Source: CAZLHO01 sp964559455
GTDB lineage: Bacteria; Krumholzibacteriota; Krumholzibacteriia; LZORAL124-64-63
DNA length: 64,000 nt
Reading direction: 5' to 3'
Assembly (NCBI GenBank): GCA_964559455.1
Contig: CAZLHO010000008.1
Coordinates: 11,811-75,810, forward strand
Position numbers and translations under genes: made by a program. The notes beneath the pieces were generated by a model that saw only the letters and a list, made by a program, of their open reading frames with translations, had not been told where the DNA came from and did no database searches. Below are positions 1 to 8,986 of this stretch, piece by piece; the first letter of the stretch is position 1; each line of letters begins with the position of its first letter.

Positions 1-230
1 CGGAAGCCGGAGGCCGGCACGAAGTCGATCGGCCAGCCGGCCTTGGGCACCAGCACCGACTCCAGCCCGCGACGGGTGCCGGCGAAGCTGATGCGCGCCC
101 CGGGCGCGAGCGCGCGCAGGGCCTCGGCCACCGCCAGTCCCGGGTAGACGTGGCCGCCCGTGCCGCCGCCGGCGATCAGGATCGTCGGCGGCCGCCCCCC
201 GGCTGCGTCGTTGCGGGACTTCGGACTCAC
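1..230 (-). CDS. murG: MurG, lipid II synthase (N-terminal part only)
   Basis: UDP-GlcNAc:lipid I N-acetylglucosaminyltransferase, which converts lipid I to lipid II on the cytoplasmic face of the membrane. Only the first 76 codons are here; the gene runs off the left edge. Residues 16-30 carry the GT28 glycine loop ILIAGGGTGGHVYPG, followed by the conserved GTRRGLE segment, both characteristic of the MurG N domain. I start at GTG 230 because it overlaps the ftsW stop as GTGA, the coupling seen across this cluster. It is the last gene of the dcw cluster visible here; ftsQ, ftsA and ftsZ would be expected further left. Confidence 0.93.
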   Translation of the reverse strand, partial: MSPKSRNDAAGGRPPTILIAGGGTGGHVYPGLAVAEALRALAPGARISFAGTRRGLESVLVPKAGWPIDFVPASGF

Positions 231-1414
231 GCGGCCTCTCCCCCCTGGCGGACCCAGCGCCCGCGCAGCGATCGGAACTGACGTCCCTGGCGATCGATGG
301 CCATCAGGATGCCCACCGCGCCCAGGTTGGTCACCAGGGCCGAACCGCCGTAGCTCAGGAAGGGAAGCGGCAGGCCCATCACCGGCAGCAGGCCGGTGAC
401 CATGGCGATGTTGATGGCTGCGTAGGCGAAGATCAAGGACGTAAGGCCGGCCGCCACCAGACGGCCGAAACGATCGCCGGCCCGGCGGGCGATGCGAAAG
501 CCGCGCAGGGCGAAGATCGTGAAGAAGGCCAGGGTCAACAGGCCGCCGACCAGGCCCAACTCCTCGCCGAGCACCGAGAAGATGAAGTCGGTGTGGGATT
601 CGGGCAGGAACCAGAAACGCTGGTGGCTGGCCCCGAAGCCGAAGCCGTGCCAGCCGCCGGCGCCGATGCCGATCAGCGACTGCTCGACATGGTAGCTGGA
701 TCCCTGTCCGCCGAGCCCCGCCCACCACAAGGCGACGCGGTTGGCGATCTTGCTCACGGTGAAGAAACCGACCACGCCCGCGACGGCGGCGACGCCCGTC
801 ATCAGTCCCAGCCAGCGGGCGGGCAGCCCGGCCAGCCAGAGCACCACCAGGCTGATCGCGAAGAGGACCAGGGCGTTGCCGTAGTTCGGCTGGGCGATCA
901 GCAGCAGCGCGACCATGACCGGGACGGCGGCGACCCAGGCCAGACGGGCGGGACGCTCGCGAAGACGGTGGAAGCCGTCGGCGCAGCGGTCGGCCAGGAA
1001 AAGCACGAGGGCCACCTTGACCAGCTCGACCGGCTGCACGGGCAGGAAGGAGAGCCGGATCCAGCGGGCGCTGCCGGCGCGGTCGTCGACCAGACCCGTC
1101 TTGGCGAGCAGCACGGTGACCGCGATCAGCCCCACCCCCGTCCCGAGCAGGCCCCAGTTCAGCCAGGGTCGGCGCAGCACGCGGTAGTCGATGCGGGCCA
1201 GGGCGAACATCACGATCAGGCCCAGGCCCAGCCGGGTCAGGTGCTTGATCAGGTAGTAGGCGTGACCGGCGCCGGTGCGCAGGGCCTCGGGCCGGAAGCT
1301 GCCGGCGTTGTAGACCATGATCACCCCGAGCAGGCTGAGCACGAGCACCGAGACCAGCAGCCATCCGTCCAGGTCCTCGAGCCAGCCGATCGCGGCGCGC
1401 AGGCTGCGGTTCAT
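227..1414 (-). CDS. ftsW: FtsW, SEDS septal peptidoglycan glycosyltransferase
   Basis: Polytopic SEDS protein that polymerises lipid II into septal glycan strands together with the class B PBP FtsI, encoded five genes upstream. At 395 aa it has the usual length, with about ten hydrophobic segments. SEDS signatures are present: RWIRL followed by QPVELVK near residue 130, LPESHTDFIFSVLGEELG near 265 (the loop holding the catalytic Asp in the family), and GLPLPFLSYGGSALV near 350. ATG 1414 overlaps the murD stop as ATGA, and its own stop overlaps the murG start. RodA is the main alternative, but the dcw position favours FtsW. Confidence 0.95.
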   Translation of the reverse strand: MNRSLRAAIGWLEDLDGWLLVSVLVLSLLGVIMVYNAGSFRPEALRTGAGHAYYLIKHLTRLGLGLIVMFALARIDYRVLRRPWLNWGLLGTGVGLIAVTVLLAKTGLVDDRAGSARWIRLSFLPVQPVELVKVALVLFLADRCADGFHRLRERPARLAWVAAVPVMVALLLIAQPNYGNALVLFAISLVVLWLAGLPARWLGLMTGVAAVAGVVGFFTVSKIANRVALWWAGLGGQGSSYHVEQSLIGIGAGGWHGFGFGASHQRFWFLPESHTDFIFSVLGEELGLVGGLLTLAFFTIFALRGFRIARRAGDRFGRLVAAGLTSLIFAYAAINIAMVTGLLPVMGLPLPFLSYGGSALVTNLGAVGILMAIDRQGRQFRSLRGRWVRQGGEAA

Positions 1415-2787
1415 GCGTCCTCCTTCGCCGCGGCGGCCGTCGCGGCCGCGGCCTCGCGGAAGGCCTCGCCCCGCGCGTTGTAGTCCCGGAACATGTCGAA
1501 GCTCGCGCAGGCGGGGCTGAGCAGGACGGTGCCCCGGCCGGCGGCCAGGCGCGCGGCGCGGGCCACGGCGTCGGCCATGGTGTCGGCGAATTCAGCGGGC
1601 CGGTCGCCGCCCAGCGCGGCGACGATGGCCGAGGCCTCGGCGCCCAGCCCGACGACGGCCTTGACCGGGCCCAGGGCCGCGCGCAGCGGCGCGTAGTCCT
1701 CGCCCTTGCCGCTGCCGCCGACGATCAGCACCACGTCGGCCGCGTAGCTCTCGAGCCCCGCGCAGACGGCGTGCACGTTGGTGGCCTTGGAATCGTTGAC
1801 GAAGACGACGCCGCCGGCCGCAGCCACCGTCTCCTGACGATGGGGAAGCCCGCGGAAGCTGCGCAGGCCGACGCGCAGGGCCTCGCTGTCGACGCCCAGC
1901 GGCAGCAGCATCGCGGCGGCGGCGGCGGCGTTGCGCGCGTTCGGGGCGCCGGCGATCGCCAGCTCGTCCAGGGCCAGCAGCGTCTCGACGTCTCCGTCGC
2001 GCTCCAGGCGCAGCGACCCGTCGGCGATGCGCACCGCCGCGCCCGCCTCCTCGCCGAAGAGCAGGGTGCGCGGCGCCGGCCAACGGCGGGCCTCGGCGCA
2101 GCCGGTCCAGGTCACGAAGACGCCGTCGGGTCCCAGGCTCTCGACGAGCCGGCGCTTGGCGGCATGGTAGGCGGCGATGTCGGGGTAGCGATCCAGGTGG
2201 TCGGGGGCCAGGTTCAGCACGGCCGCCACGGCGGGACGGAAGCGGCGCAGCGTCTCGCACTGGAAGCTGCTGATCTCGAGCACGGCCACGTCGTCGGGAC
2301 TCATCGCGTCGGCGTGCAGGCTCAGGGGCCGCCCCACGTTGCCCAGGGCCTCGGCCCGGCGTCCGGCGGCGCGCAGCAGATGCGCGGCCAGCTCGGTGGT
2401 CGTGGTCTTGCCGTTGGTGCCGGTGATCGCCACGCAGACGCCGCGGCAGTGGCGCCAGCCCAGCTCCAGCTCGCCGATGATCTCGACGCCGGCCGCAGCG
2501 TAGGGCCGCAGGGCGGGATGGTCCAGGGGCACGCCGGGGCTGAGCACGATGCCGTCCACGCCGGCGGGCGCGCGCCCGGGCCAATCGGGTCCGCCGAGGC
2601 ATTCGTCGAAGGCCGCCGCGGCCAGTTCGGTCAGCCCGCCGGCCGCCCAGCGTTCGGCGAAGCCGGCCTCGGGCGCGTCGTCCACGCCCACCACCCGGGC
2701 CCCCTGCCGGCGCAGCAAGGCGCCGGCGGCGCAACCGCTGCGCGCCAGGCCGAAGACGATCCAGGTGCTGTCCTTCGCGTCGCCCAT
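1411..2787 (-). CDS. murD: MurD, UDP-MurNAc-L-Ala:D-Glu ligase
   Basis: Cytoplasmic Mur ligase adding D-glutamate to UDP-MurNAc-L-alanine. The 458 aa length is typical. The N-terminal Rossmann-like domain begins at residue 8 with WIVFGLARSGCA. The ATP-binding loop AITGTNGKTTTTELAAHLL lies near residue 120, followed by LEISSFQCE and NLAPDHLDRY of the central domain. The C-terminal ligase domain carries VNDSKATN and LLSPACASFDMF, both diagnostic of MurD. ATG 2787 has GGAGG about 15 nt upstream (CAGGAGGCGAAGGACGGGA before ATG) and a 16-nt gap to mraY. The stop overlaps the ftsW start. Confidence 0.95.
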   Translation of the reverse strand: MGDAKDSTWIVFGLARSGCAAGALLRRQGARVVGVDDAPEAGFAERWAAGGLTELAAAAFDECLGGPDWPGRAPAGVDGIVLSPGVPLDHPALRPYAAAGVEIIGELELGWRHCRGVCVAITGTNGKTTTTELAAHLLRAAGRRAEALGNVGRPLSLHADAMSPDDVAVLEISSFQCETLRRFRPAVAAVLNLAPDHLDRYPDIAAYHAAKRRLVESLGPDGVFVTWTGCAEARRWPAPRTLLFGEEAGAAVRIADGSLRLERDGDVETLLALDELAIAGAPNARNAAAAAAMLLPLGVDSEALRVGLRSFRGLPHRQETVAAAGGVVFVNDSKATNVHAVCAGLESYAADVVLIVGGSGKGEDYAPLRAALGPVKAVVGLGAEASAIVAALGGDRPAEFADTMADAVARAARLAAGRGTVLLSPACASFDMFRDYNARGEAFREAAAATAAAAKEDA

Positions 2788-2803
2788 TCCCGTCCTTCGC
2801 CTC

Positions 2804-3886
2804 CTACTGGAGCTTGATCGTGCTCATGCTGAAAAGCAGCAGCAGGATGCCCACGATCCAGAAGCGCACCACGACCTGGGTCTCGGACCAGCCGCCCAGT
2901 TCGAAGTGGTGGTGAAGCGGCGCCATGCGGAAGATCCGGCGGCCGCCGCGCCAGCGGAACCAGGCCACCTGCAGCATGACGCTCAGGGCCTCGAGCACGA
3001 ACATGCCGCCGATCACCACCAGCAGCAGCTCGCGCTTGACCAGGATGGCCACGGTGCCCAGGGCGCCGCCCAGGGCCAGGCTGCCGGTGTCCCCCATGAA
3101 GATCCGCGCCGGGTGCGCGTTGAACCAGAGGAAGCCCAGCGCCGCGCCCACGACCGACGCGCAGTAGATCGTCAATTCACCGGCCCCGGGCAAGTAGACG
3201 ATGTTCAAATAGTCCGCGAAGATCGTGTTGCCCGTGACGTAGGAGAGACCGGCGAAGCCCAGGAACGCGAAGGCGCTCAGGCCGATCGCCAGGCCGTCCA
3301 GGCCGTCGGTCAGGTTCACCGAGTTGCTGGTGCCCGCGACCACGCAGACCACCAGCGGCAGGTAGAGGATGCCCAGGTCGAAGAGCGCGTCCTTGACGAA
3401 GGGCACCGCCGTGCGGGCCGCCGTCTCGTCGCCGCCCTGGGTCAGGATCGCCCACAGCAGCAGGCCGAAGCCCACCTGTCCCGTCAGCTTCACCCGGCCG
3501 ATCATGCCCTTGGGATGCTTCTTGACGACCTTCAGCCAGTCGTCGATGAAGCCCAGCGCGCCCATCCAGAAGGTCGCCAGCAGGGCCAGCTGCACGAAGC
3601 GGTTCGTGAGGTCGGCCCAGAGCAGCGTCGGCAGCACGCTGGCGGTGATGATCAGCACGCCGCCCATGGTCGGGGTCCCCGCCTTGGCGTTGTGATGGGC
3701 GGGCCCGTCGGAGCGGATGGTCTCGCCGATCTGCAGGGACTCGAGACGGCGGATCACCCAGTTGCCGAAGATGAAGCTGATCAGCAGCGCGGTGATCGTC
3801 GCGTAGGCCGCGCGGAACGAGATGTACTGGAAGACGTTCAGCAGCGACCATGCGTCGTGCAGCGGGTAGAGCAGGTGGTAGAACAT
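2804..3886 (-). CDS. mraY: MraY, phospho-MurNAc-pentapeptide translocase
   Basis: Integral membrane enzyme transferring phospho-MurNAc-pentapeptide to undecaprenyl phosphate to form lipid I. Length 360 aa, as in E. coli. Visible family motifs include GTPTMGG near residue 70, GFIDDWLKV near 115 (the DDxxK motif), NLTDGLDGLA near 195, FNAHPARIFMGDTGSLALG near 260, and APLHHHFELGGW near 320, the histidine-rich loop of MraY. It sits three bases after the murF stop, so translation is probably coupled. The gene order mraY-murD-ftsW-murG is the classical one. Confidence 0.96.
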   Translation of the reverse strand: MFYHLLYPLHDAWSLLNVFQYISFRAAYATITALLISFIFGNWVIRRLESLQIGETIRSDGPAHHNAKAGTPTMGGVLIITASVLPTLLWADLTNRFVQLALLATFWMGALGFIDDWLKVVKKHPKGMIGRVKLTGQVGFGLLLWAILTQGGDETAARTAVPFVKDALFDLGILYLPLVVCVVAGTSNSVNLTDGLDGLAIGLSAFAFLGFAGLSYVTGNTIFADYLNIVYLPGAGELTIYCASVVGAALGFLWFNAHPARIFMGDTGSLALGGALGTVAILVKRELLLVVIGGMFVLEALSVMLQVAWFRWRGGRRIFRMAPLHHHFELGGWSETQVVVRFWIVGILLLLFSMSTIKLQ

Positions 3887-3889
3887 GGA

Positions 3890-5359
3890 TCAGCCCCGTT
3901 CCTTGACGTCGCCGGGGCCGAAGGCGGCCGCGGCTCCCGATACGATCTCCTCCATGGCCGCGCTGCGCGACCCCTTCACGAGCACGCGATCGCCGTCCCG
4001 GGCGTTGGCCAGCAGCCAGGCCAGCGCCTCGGCGCGGTCGGCGCAGGGCGCGGCTGCGCCCCCGGCCGCGGCGAAGCCCTCGGCCAGCGGGGCGGCGGCC
4101 TCCCCCGCGGTGGCGACGAGGTCGAGGCCGGCCTCGCGCAGGCGACGTCCGGTCTCGCGGTGCAGCTCGGCGTCTCCGGGACCCAGCTCGGCCATGGCTC
4201 CCAGCACGGCCAGACGCCGGCCGGCGCCCGGCAGCTCGACCAGGGCCCGGGCCGCCTGGACCATGCTCGTCGGGTTCGCGTTGTAGCTGTCGTCGAGCAG
4301 CATCAGGCCGCCCAGACGCAGCAGCCGGCCCCGGTGCGGCGAGGGCGCGAAGGCGGCCAGCCCGGCGGCGGTCGCGTCGTCGCCGCCGCCGCAGGCGCGG
4401 GCGGCGAGCAGGGCGGCCGTCAGATTCTCACCGTTGTGCCTTCCCGGCAAGGGAACGTCGTACTCCCGCCCGTCCAGTTCGAGCACACCGGCGCCGGGGT
4501 CGTCGGCCGGGCGCCAGCGCCAGCGGTGATCGCCGGCCCCGGTCCCGAACGAGATCACCGGCCCGCGGGCCCGGGCGCGCCAGCGGGCGAAGCCGGGACT
4601 GTCGGCGTTGAGCACGGCCGGACCGTCGGCGGGCAGGGCGTCGAGCAGGTCGCCCTTGGTCGCGACGATCGCGTCGAGGCCGCCGAAACCCTCGAGATGC
4701 GCCGGTGCGGCGTTGGTGATCACGGCCACGTCCGGCGCCGCCAGCGGCGCCAGCTCGGCGATGTCCCCGGGCCGCGAGGCGCCCACTTCGACCACGGCGA
4801 AACGATGCCGGTCCTCCAACCCGAGCAGCGTCAGGGGAAGTCCGAGTTGATTGTTGTAATTGCCTGCAGTGGCGTGCGTTGCGGCCGACGCGCCGAGGAT
4901 GGCCGCCAGCAGGTCCTTGGTCGTTGTCTTGCCGTTGCTGCCGGTGATCGCGCACAGGGTCAGGACGCGCCCGGCGCGCCACGTCGCGGCGAGGCGGCGC
5001 AGCGCCTCCCCCGGATCGGGGCTCAGCAGCAGCACGCATCCCTCGGGCGCCGCGACCGCGGCCAGGGGATCGTCGCCGGTGCCGGACCAGGACTCGACCA
5101 GCGCGGCGGCGGCCCCGACCCGCAGGGCGCAGTCCACGTAATTCCGGCCGTCCACGCGCTCGCCCCGGACGCCCACGAAAAGCTGACCGGGCCTCAGGAT
5201 GCGGGAGTCCAGCGCCGCCCCGGCGAAAAATCCGTCGGGCAGCGACTCGGGCGCGCATTCGCGCCAGACCTCCCCGAGACGCACCCGCGCCGAGGCCAGC
5301 AGCCCGCAGGCGGCGAGTTCGGCCGCGGCCCGCGCCAGGGGATATCCACGTTCAGCCAC
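3890..5359 (-). CDS. murF: MurF, UDP-MurNAc-tripeptide:D-Ala-D-Ala ligase
   Basis: Cytoplasmic ligase that adds D-Ala-D-Ala to the UDP-MurNAc tripeptide. 489 aa. The N-terminal substrate domain carries GAALDSRILRPGQLFVGVRG near residues 47-66, the central domain has the ATP loop AITGSNGKTTTKDLLAA near 140 and VVEVGASRPGDIAELAPL near 190, and the C-terminal domain has LLDDSYNANPTSM, typical of MurF. The start is GTG 5359, overlapping the murE stop by 8 bases. Product identity is clear; only the exact start is open, since no strong ribosome site is visible. Confidence 0.94.
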   Translation of the reverse strand: MAERGYPLARAAAELAACGLLASARVRLGEVWRECAPESLPDGFFAGAALDSRILRPGQLFVGVRGERVDGRNYVDCALRVGAAAALVESWSGTGDDPLAAVAAPEGCVLLLSPDPGEALRRLAATWRAGRVLTLCAITGSNGKTTTKDLLAAILGASAATHATAGNYNNQLGLPLTLLGLEDRHRFAVVEVGASRPGDIAELAPLAAPDVAVITNAAPAHLEGFGGLDAIVATKGDLLDALPADGPAVLNADSPGFARWRARARGPVISFGTGAGDHRWRWRPADDPGAGVLELDGREYDVPLPGRHNGENLTAALLAARACGGGDDATAAGLAAFAPSPHRGRLLRLGGLMLLDDSYNANPTSMVQAARALVELPGAGRRLAVLGAMAELGPGDAELHRETGRRLREAGLDLVATAGEAAAPLAEGFAAAGGAAAPCADRAEALAWLLANARDGDRVLVKGSRSAAMEEIVSGAAAAFGPGDVKERG

Positions 5360-6884
5360 GCGCCGCCTCCCCGTCCACCCAGTCCCTGATCACGCCGCGG
5401 TCGTCCAGCGACAGGCGCCGGTCGCCCACGATCTGGTAGTCCTCGTGCCCCTTGCCGGCCACGACGACGACGTCGCCCGGGCCGGCCTCGGCCAGGGCGG
5501 CCCTGATGGCCAGGGTGCGGTCGACTTCCACGCGACAGGGGTCGGAACGCCGGTCCGTCTCCCCGCGGAAGCCGTCTGCGACAGCGTCGCAGATCGACTC
5601 GGGGTCCTCCCCGCGGGGATTGTCGGAGGTGATCCAGGTTCCGTCCGCCTCCCGCGCCGCGACCGCACCCATCATCGGCCGCTTGCCCCGGTCGCGGTCT
5701 CCGCCGCAACCGAAGACGACCACGAGCCGGCCCTCGACCAGCTCGCGGCAGGATTGCAGCACCGCCGCCAGGGCGTCGGGGGTGTGCGCGTAGTCCACGA
5801 TCACCAGGCCGCCGCCCGGCAGGGCGAAACCCTCCATGCGGCCGGGCACCTGCTCGGCGCCGGCCAGGGCCGCCAGGCAGGCGTCGGCGGGCAGGTCCAG
5901 GGCCAGCCCCGCCGCCAGGGCCGCGGTCAGGTTCTCGACATTGAATCGCCCGACGAGCCGGCTCCGCAACCGCAGCTCCCTGCCGCGGAAGTCGAAGACC
6001 AGGCGCGAGCCGCCGCGGTCCAGGACAGTGTCGACGACCCGCAGATCGACGGCGCCGGCGCGCCCGCGCCAGCCCGTGGCGAAGCGCAGCGTGCGCAGTC
6101 CCGAATAGTCCAGGTCCGCGAACATCGGCTCGTCCGCATTGACCGCGACCGCGCCCGGTCCCTTGCCGCGTCCCGGGACGGGGCGCAGCAGGTCCAGGAT
6201 CCGCGCCTTGGCGTCGCGGTAGCTCTCCAGGTCGCGATGGTAGTCCAGGTGATCCCGACTCAGGTTCGTCAGCACGGCCGCGTCCAGGGCCAGGTCCGCC
6301 ACGCGCTGCTGGTCGAGGGCGTGGGACGAGACCTCCAGCGCCGCCGCCCGGCAGCCACGGTCGCGCATCTCGCCGAGCAGCCCGTAGAGCGCCACCCCGC
6401 CGGGGGTGGTCAAGGGGGCCGGTCGCGGCCCGGCGCCGGCATCGTAGACGATCGTGCCCAGCAGTCCGCAGGGCCCGAGCGCGGCGCCCAGCAGGGAGCG
6501 CAGCAGGAAGGCGGTGGTCGTCTTGCCGTTCGTCCCGGTCACGCCGACGACGGTCATGGCCGCGTCGGGAGCGCCGGCGATCAGGCGGGCCAGGCGAGCG
6601 GGCCAGGCGCGGGTGCCGTTCTCGGCGACCAGCACCGGCACCGACGCGTCCGCGGGCACCGCGTCGCGGCGGCCGGGATCCACGAGCACGGCCGCGCAGC
6701 CCGCGGCCAGGGCCCCGGGCAGGAAACGATGACCGTCGGCGGTCGTGCCGGCCACGGCGATGAAGAGCACGCCCGGCCCCGCCGCGCGGGAATCGTCGGC
6801 GACCGCAGTCACCGGCACCGAGGCGTCGCCCTCCAGCCGGAGGCCGGGCAACCGATCGACGATGCCGCCGAGGGTCAACGCCAT
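5352..6884 (-). CDS. murE: MurE, UDP-MurNAc-L-Ala-D-Glu:meso-DAP ligase
   Basis: Cytoplasmic ligase adding the third amino acid of the stem peptide. I start it at ATG 6884 (510 aa, normal size), overlapping the ftsI stop by 10 bases; the open frame continues far upstream only as an out-of-frame shadow of ftsI. Motifs: DDSRAAGPGVLFIAV near residue 30, GVTGTNGKTTTAFLLRSLLG near 108, LEVSSHAL near 180, LSRDHLDYH near 205, and near 410 TSDNPRGEDP. The DNPR tetrad is the known signature of enzymes specific for meso-diaminopimelate, so the peptidoglycan is probably of the meso-DAP type. Confidence 0.95.
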   Translation of the reverse strand: MALTLGGIVDRLPGLRLEGDASVPVTAVADDSRAAGPGVLFIAVAGTTADGHRFLPGALAAGCAAVLVDPGRRDAVPADASVPVLVAENGTRAWPARLARLIAGAPDAAMTVVGVTGTNGKTTTAFLLRSLLGAALGPCGLLGTIVYDAGAGPRPAPLTTPGGVALYGLLGEMRDRGCRAAALEVSSHALDQQRVADLALDAAVLTNLSRDHLDYHRDLESYRDAKARILDLLRPVPGRGKGPGAVAVNADEPMFADLDYSGLRTLRFATGWRGRAGAVDLRVVDTVLDRGGSRLVFDFRGRELRLRSRLVGRFNVENLTAALAAGLALDLPADACLAALAGAEQVPGRMEGFALPGGGLVIVDYAHTPDALAAVLQSCRELVEGRLVVVFGCGGDRDRGKRPMMGAVAAREADGTWITSDNPRGEDPESICDAVADGFRGETDRRSDPCRVEVDRTLAIRAALAEAGPGDVVVVAGKGHEDYQIVGDRRLSLDDRGVIRDWVDGEAARG

Positions 6885-8986
6885 CGTTCCTCCATCCTCA
6901 CGCGCAGGCCCCTGGAGCCCAGGGGCCTGCCCGGCGCCGGGTCCTGCGCGACGACGTATCCCGTGCCCTCGATGGCGACGTCGATGCCGAGCCGCGCCGC
7001 GCTCCGGCGCACCTCGCGGTTCGAGAGGCCCCTCAAGTCGGGGCAGATCTGATCGGCGGCCGCGCGGGCCCGGTCCGGGGTCGCCACCGTCAGCTCCACC
7101 GGCGTGCCCTCGGGGCAGCGCGCGCCGGCGGCCGGGACCTGGGCGACGACGACGCCCTCGCCGGCGTCTCCGGACGGGCGCAGGTTCGCATCCCGCAACA
7201 GCGCCCGCGCCGTGCCCGATCCCAGGTGGAGCAGGTCGGGCACCGTGCATTTCCGCGCGGCCCGGCCCGGGGCGGCCACGCGATCGCCATCGGCGAGGCC
7301 GCTGAGCCAGTCGGTGGAGAGCCCGATCTCGTCGATGATCCGGCCGCAGAGCGGCGCCGCGCTCAGGGAGGCGTAGTGATGCGTGTAGTCGGGCTCGTCG
7401 ATCATCGTCAGGATCACCAGGCGCGGCGCGTCGGCCGGGACGAAGGCCAGAAAGCTGGACATGTAGGCGCCGGGCACGTAGCCGACCCCGGGCTTGGCCT
7501 TCTGGGCCGTGCCCGTCTTGCCCGCGACGCCGATCCAGGGCACGCCCGCCGCCACGCCGGTGCCCTCGTCCACGACGCGGGTCATCGCCGTCCGCAGTTC
7601 GGCGGCCAGTTCCGAGGAAATCACGCGCCCGCGGGGGTTCTCGGGCACCGGGCGGGACGGCGCCTCGCCGCGGCCCCGGATCTCGGCGATGATGCGCGGC
7701 GAGTAGAGCACGCCCCCGTTGGCCACGACCGCGGCCGCCAGGGCCAGCTGCAGCGGGGTGACGGCGATCTCCTGCCCGATGGCGACGGTCGACTTGGTGC
7801 GGCCGGACCAGTCCTCGGGCAGCTTCAGCAGGCCGTGGGCGCCGCCGGGATAGGGAAAGCGCGTGGGAGCGCCGAAGCCGAAGCCGCAGAGATCGCGGTA
7901 GAGCTCCTCGCGGCGCAGGTTGCTCACGGCGCGGGCGAAGTAGACGTTGGCCGAGTGGGTGAAGGCGGCGTCGAAATCCATGACCCCGAAGTCGTGCCCC
8001 TCGGAGTTGCGGATGTGGAAGGAGCCGAAATCCTCGTCGTCGCAGTCGTAGCTGGTCGAAGCGGTGATCGCCGAACGACCCAGCAGCGAGGCGGCGGTGA
8101 AGATCTTGAAGACCGAGCCGGGCTCGTAGACGCCGGTGAAGTTGAAGTTGTCCCAGGCCGCCGGCGTCGTCGCCTGGCTGCGGTCGCGCATCACCGGCGA
8201 GTCGGCGGCCGCCAAAACCGAGCCGTCGGCCGGATCGACGATCAGGACCACGCCGCCCTCGGCGTTGCATTCGTCGATCGCCTCGGCCAGCAGCTCCTCG
8301 CTGAGCTGCTGCAGGTCCGCGTCCAGGGTCAGGACCACGTCGCTGCCGTCGCGCGGGTGGCGCAGGATCTCCTTGCCCAGGGTCCGGCCGCGCACGGCCG
8401 ACTCGTATTCCCAGGCCTCGCCGGGAGTGCCGGCCAACCAGCGGTCCAGGCCGCGCTCGAGGCCCGCGGAAGCGATCTCGCCGCCGGCGTCGCCGCGGTG
8501 GAAGCCGATCAGCGAGGCGCCCGCCCCGCCGAAGGGATAGGACCGGCTGCCGAGACGCTCCAGGGTGATCGCGGACTCGCGGCGCAGCGCCGCCAGCGCG
8601 TCGACGCTCAGCACGGCGTCGGGAGCGACCACCACGTGACGGCCGCCGGCCCGGCGCAGGCGGTCGGCGAATTCGCCGGCCGGCCGTGACAGGGCCTCGG
8701 CCAGGGTCCGGGTGACGGCTGCGGCGTCGGCAACGATCTCGGTCGAGACGCCGACCCGCCACGTCGTCACCGAGAGCGCCAGGGGGCGGCCCTGGCGGTC
8801 GTAGATATTGCCCCGTCGCGCCGGCAGGGGGATGCGGTGCTTCCACTGTCCCTGGGCGCGCGAGAGATAATGTTCGTGCTGGAAGATCTGGATCTGGACG
8901 AGACGGCCGGCCAGGAGGAGGCCGGCGGCGATCACGAGGACACCCAGGCCCCGCAGACGGCGGGTTCCCAGGCCCCCCGCGGTCAC
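6875..8986 (-). CDS. ftsI: FtsI/PBP3, class B transpeptidase with two PASTA domains
   Basis: Septal peptidoglycan transpeptidase. I start at GTG 8986, which overlaps the FtsL-like stop as GTGA (703 aa). One membrane anchor near residues 12-33 is followed by the PBP dimerisation domain (RRGNIYDRQGRPLA) and the transpeptidase domain with its three active-site motifs: SVFK (in EPGSVFKIFTA), SAN (in THSANVYFAR) and KTG (in AGKTGTAQ). The C-terminal ~130 residues hold two PASTA repeats (CTVPDLLHLGSGTA... and QICPDLRGLSNREV...). PASTA domains are known from Spo VD/PBP2x-type enzymes, and they bind muropeptides or stabilise the enzyme. Confidence 0.94.
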   Translation of the reverse strand: MTAGGLGTRRLRGLGVLVIAAGLLLAGRLVQIQIFQHEHYLSRAQGQWKHRIPLPARRGNIYDRQGRPLALSVTTWRVGVSTEIVADAAAVTRTLAEALSRPAGEFADRLRRAGGRHVVVAPDAVLSVDALAALRRESAITLERLGSRSYPFGGAGASLIGFHRGDAGGEIASAGLERGLDRWLAGTPGEAWEYESAVRGRTLGKEILRHPRDGSDVVLTLDADLQQLSEELLAEAIDECNAEGGVVLIVDPADGSVLAAADSPVMRDRSQATTPAAWDNFNFTGVYEPGSVFKIFTAASLLGRSAITASTSYDCDDEDFGSFHIRNSEGHDFGVMDFDAAFTHSANVYFARAVSNLRREELYRDLCGFGFGAPTRFPYPGGAHGLLKLPEDWSGRTKSTVAIGQEIAVTPLQLALAAAVVANGGVLYSPRIIAEIRGRGEAPSRPVPENPRGRVISSELAAELRTAMTRVVDEGTGVAAGVPWIGVAGKTGTAQKAKPGVGYVPGAYMSSFLAFVPADAPRLVILTMIDEPDYTHHYASLSAAPLCGRIIDEIGLSTDWLSGLADGDRVAAPGRAARKCTVPDLLHLGSGTARALLRDANLRPSGDAGEGVVVAQVPAAGARCPEGTPVELTVATPDRARAAADQICPDLRGLSNREVRRSAARLGIDVAIEGTGYVVAQDPAPGRPLGSRGLRVRMEERWR

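Noticed and set aside
2549..5389. 946-codon plus-strand open frame across murD, mraY and murF.
   Set aside because: Antisense to three clear Mur genes, no ribosome site and low-complexity translation.
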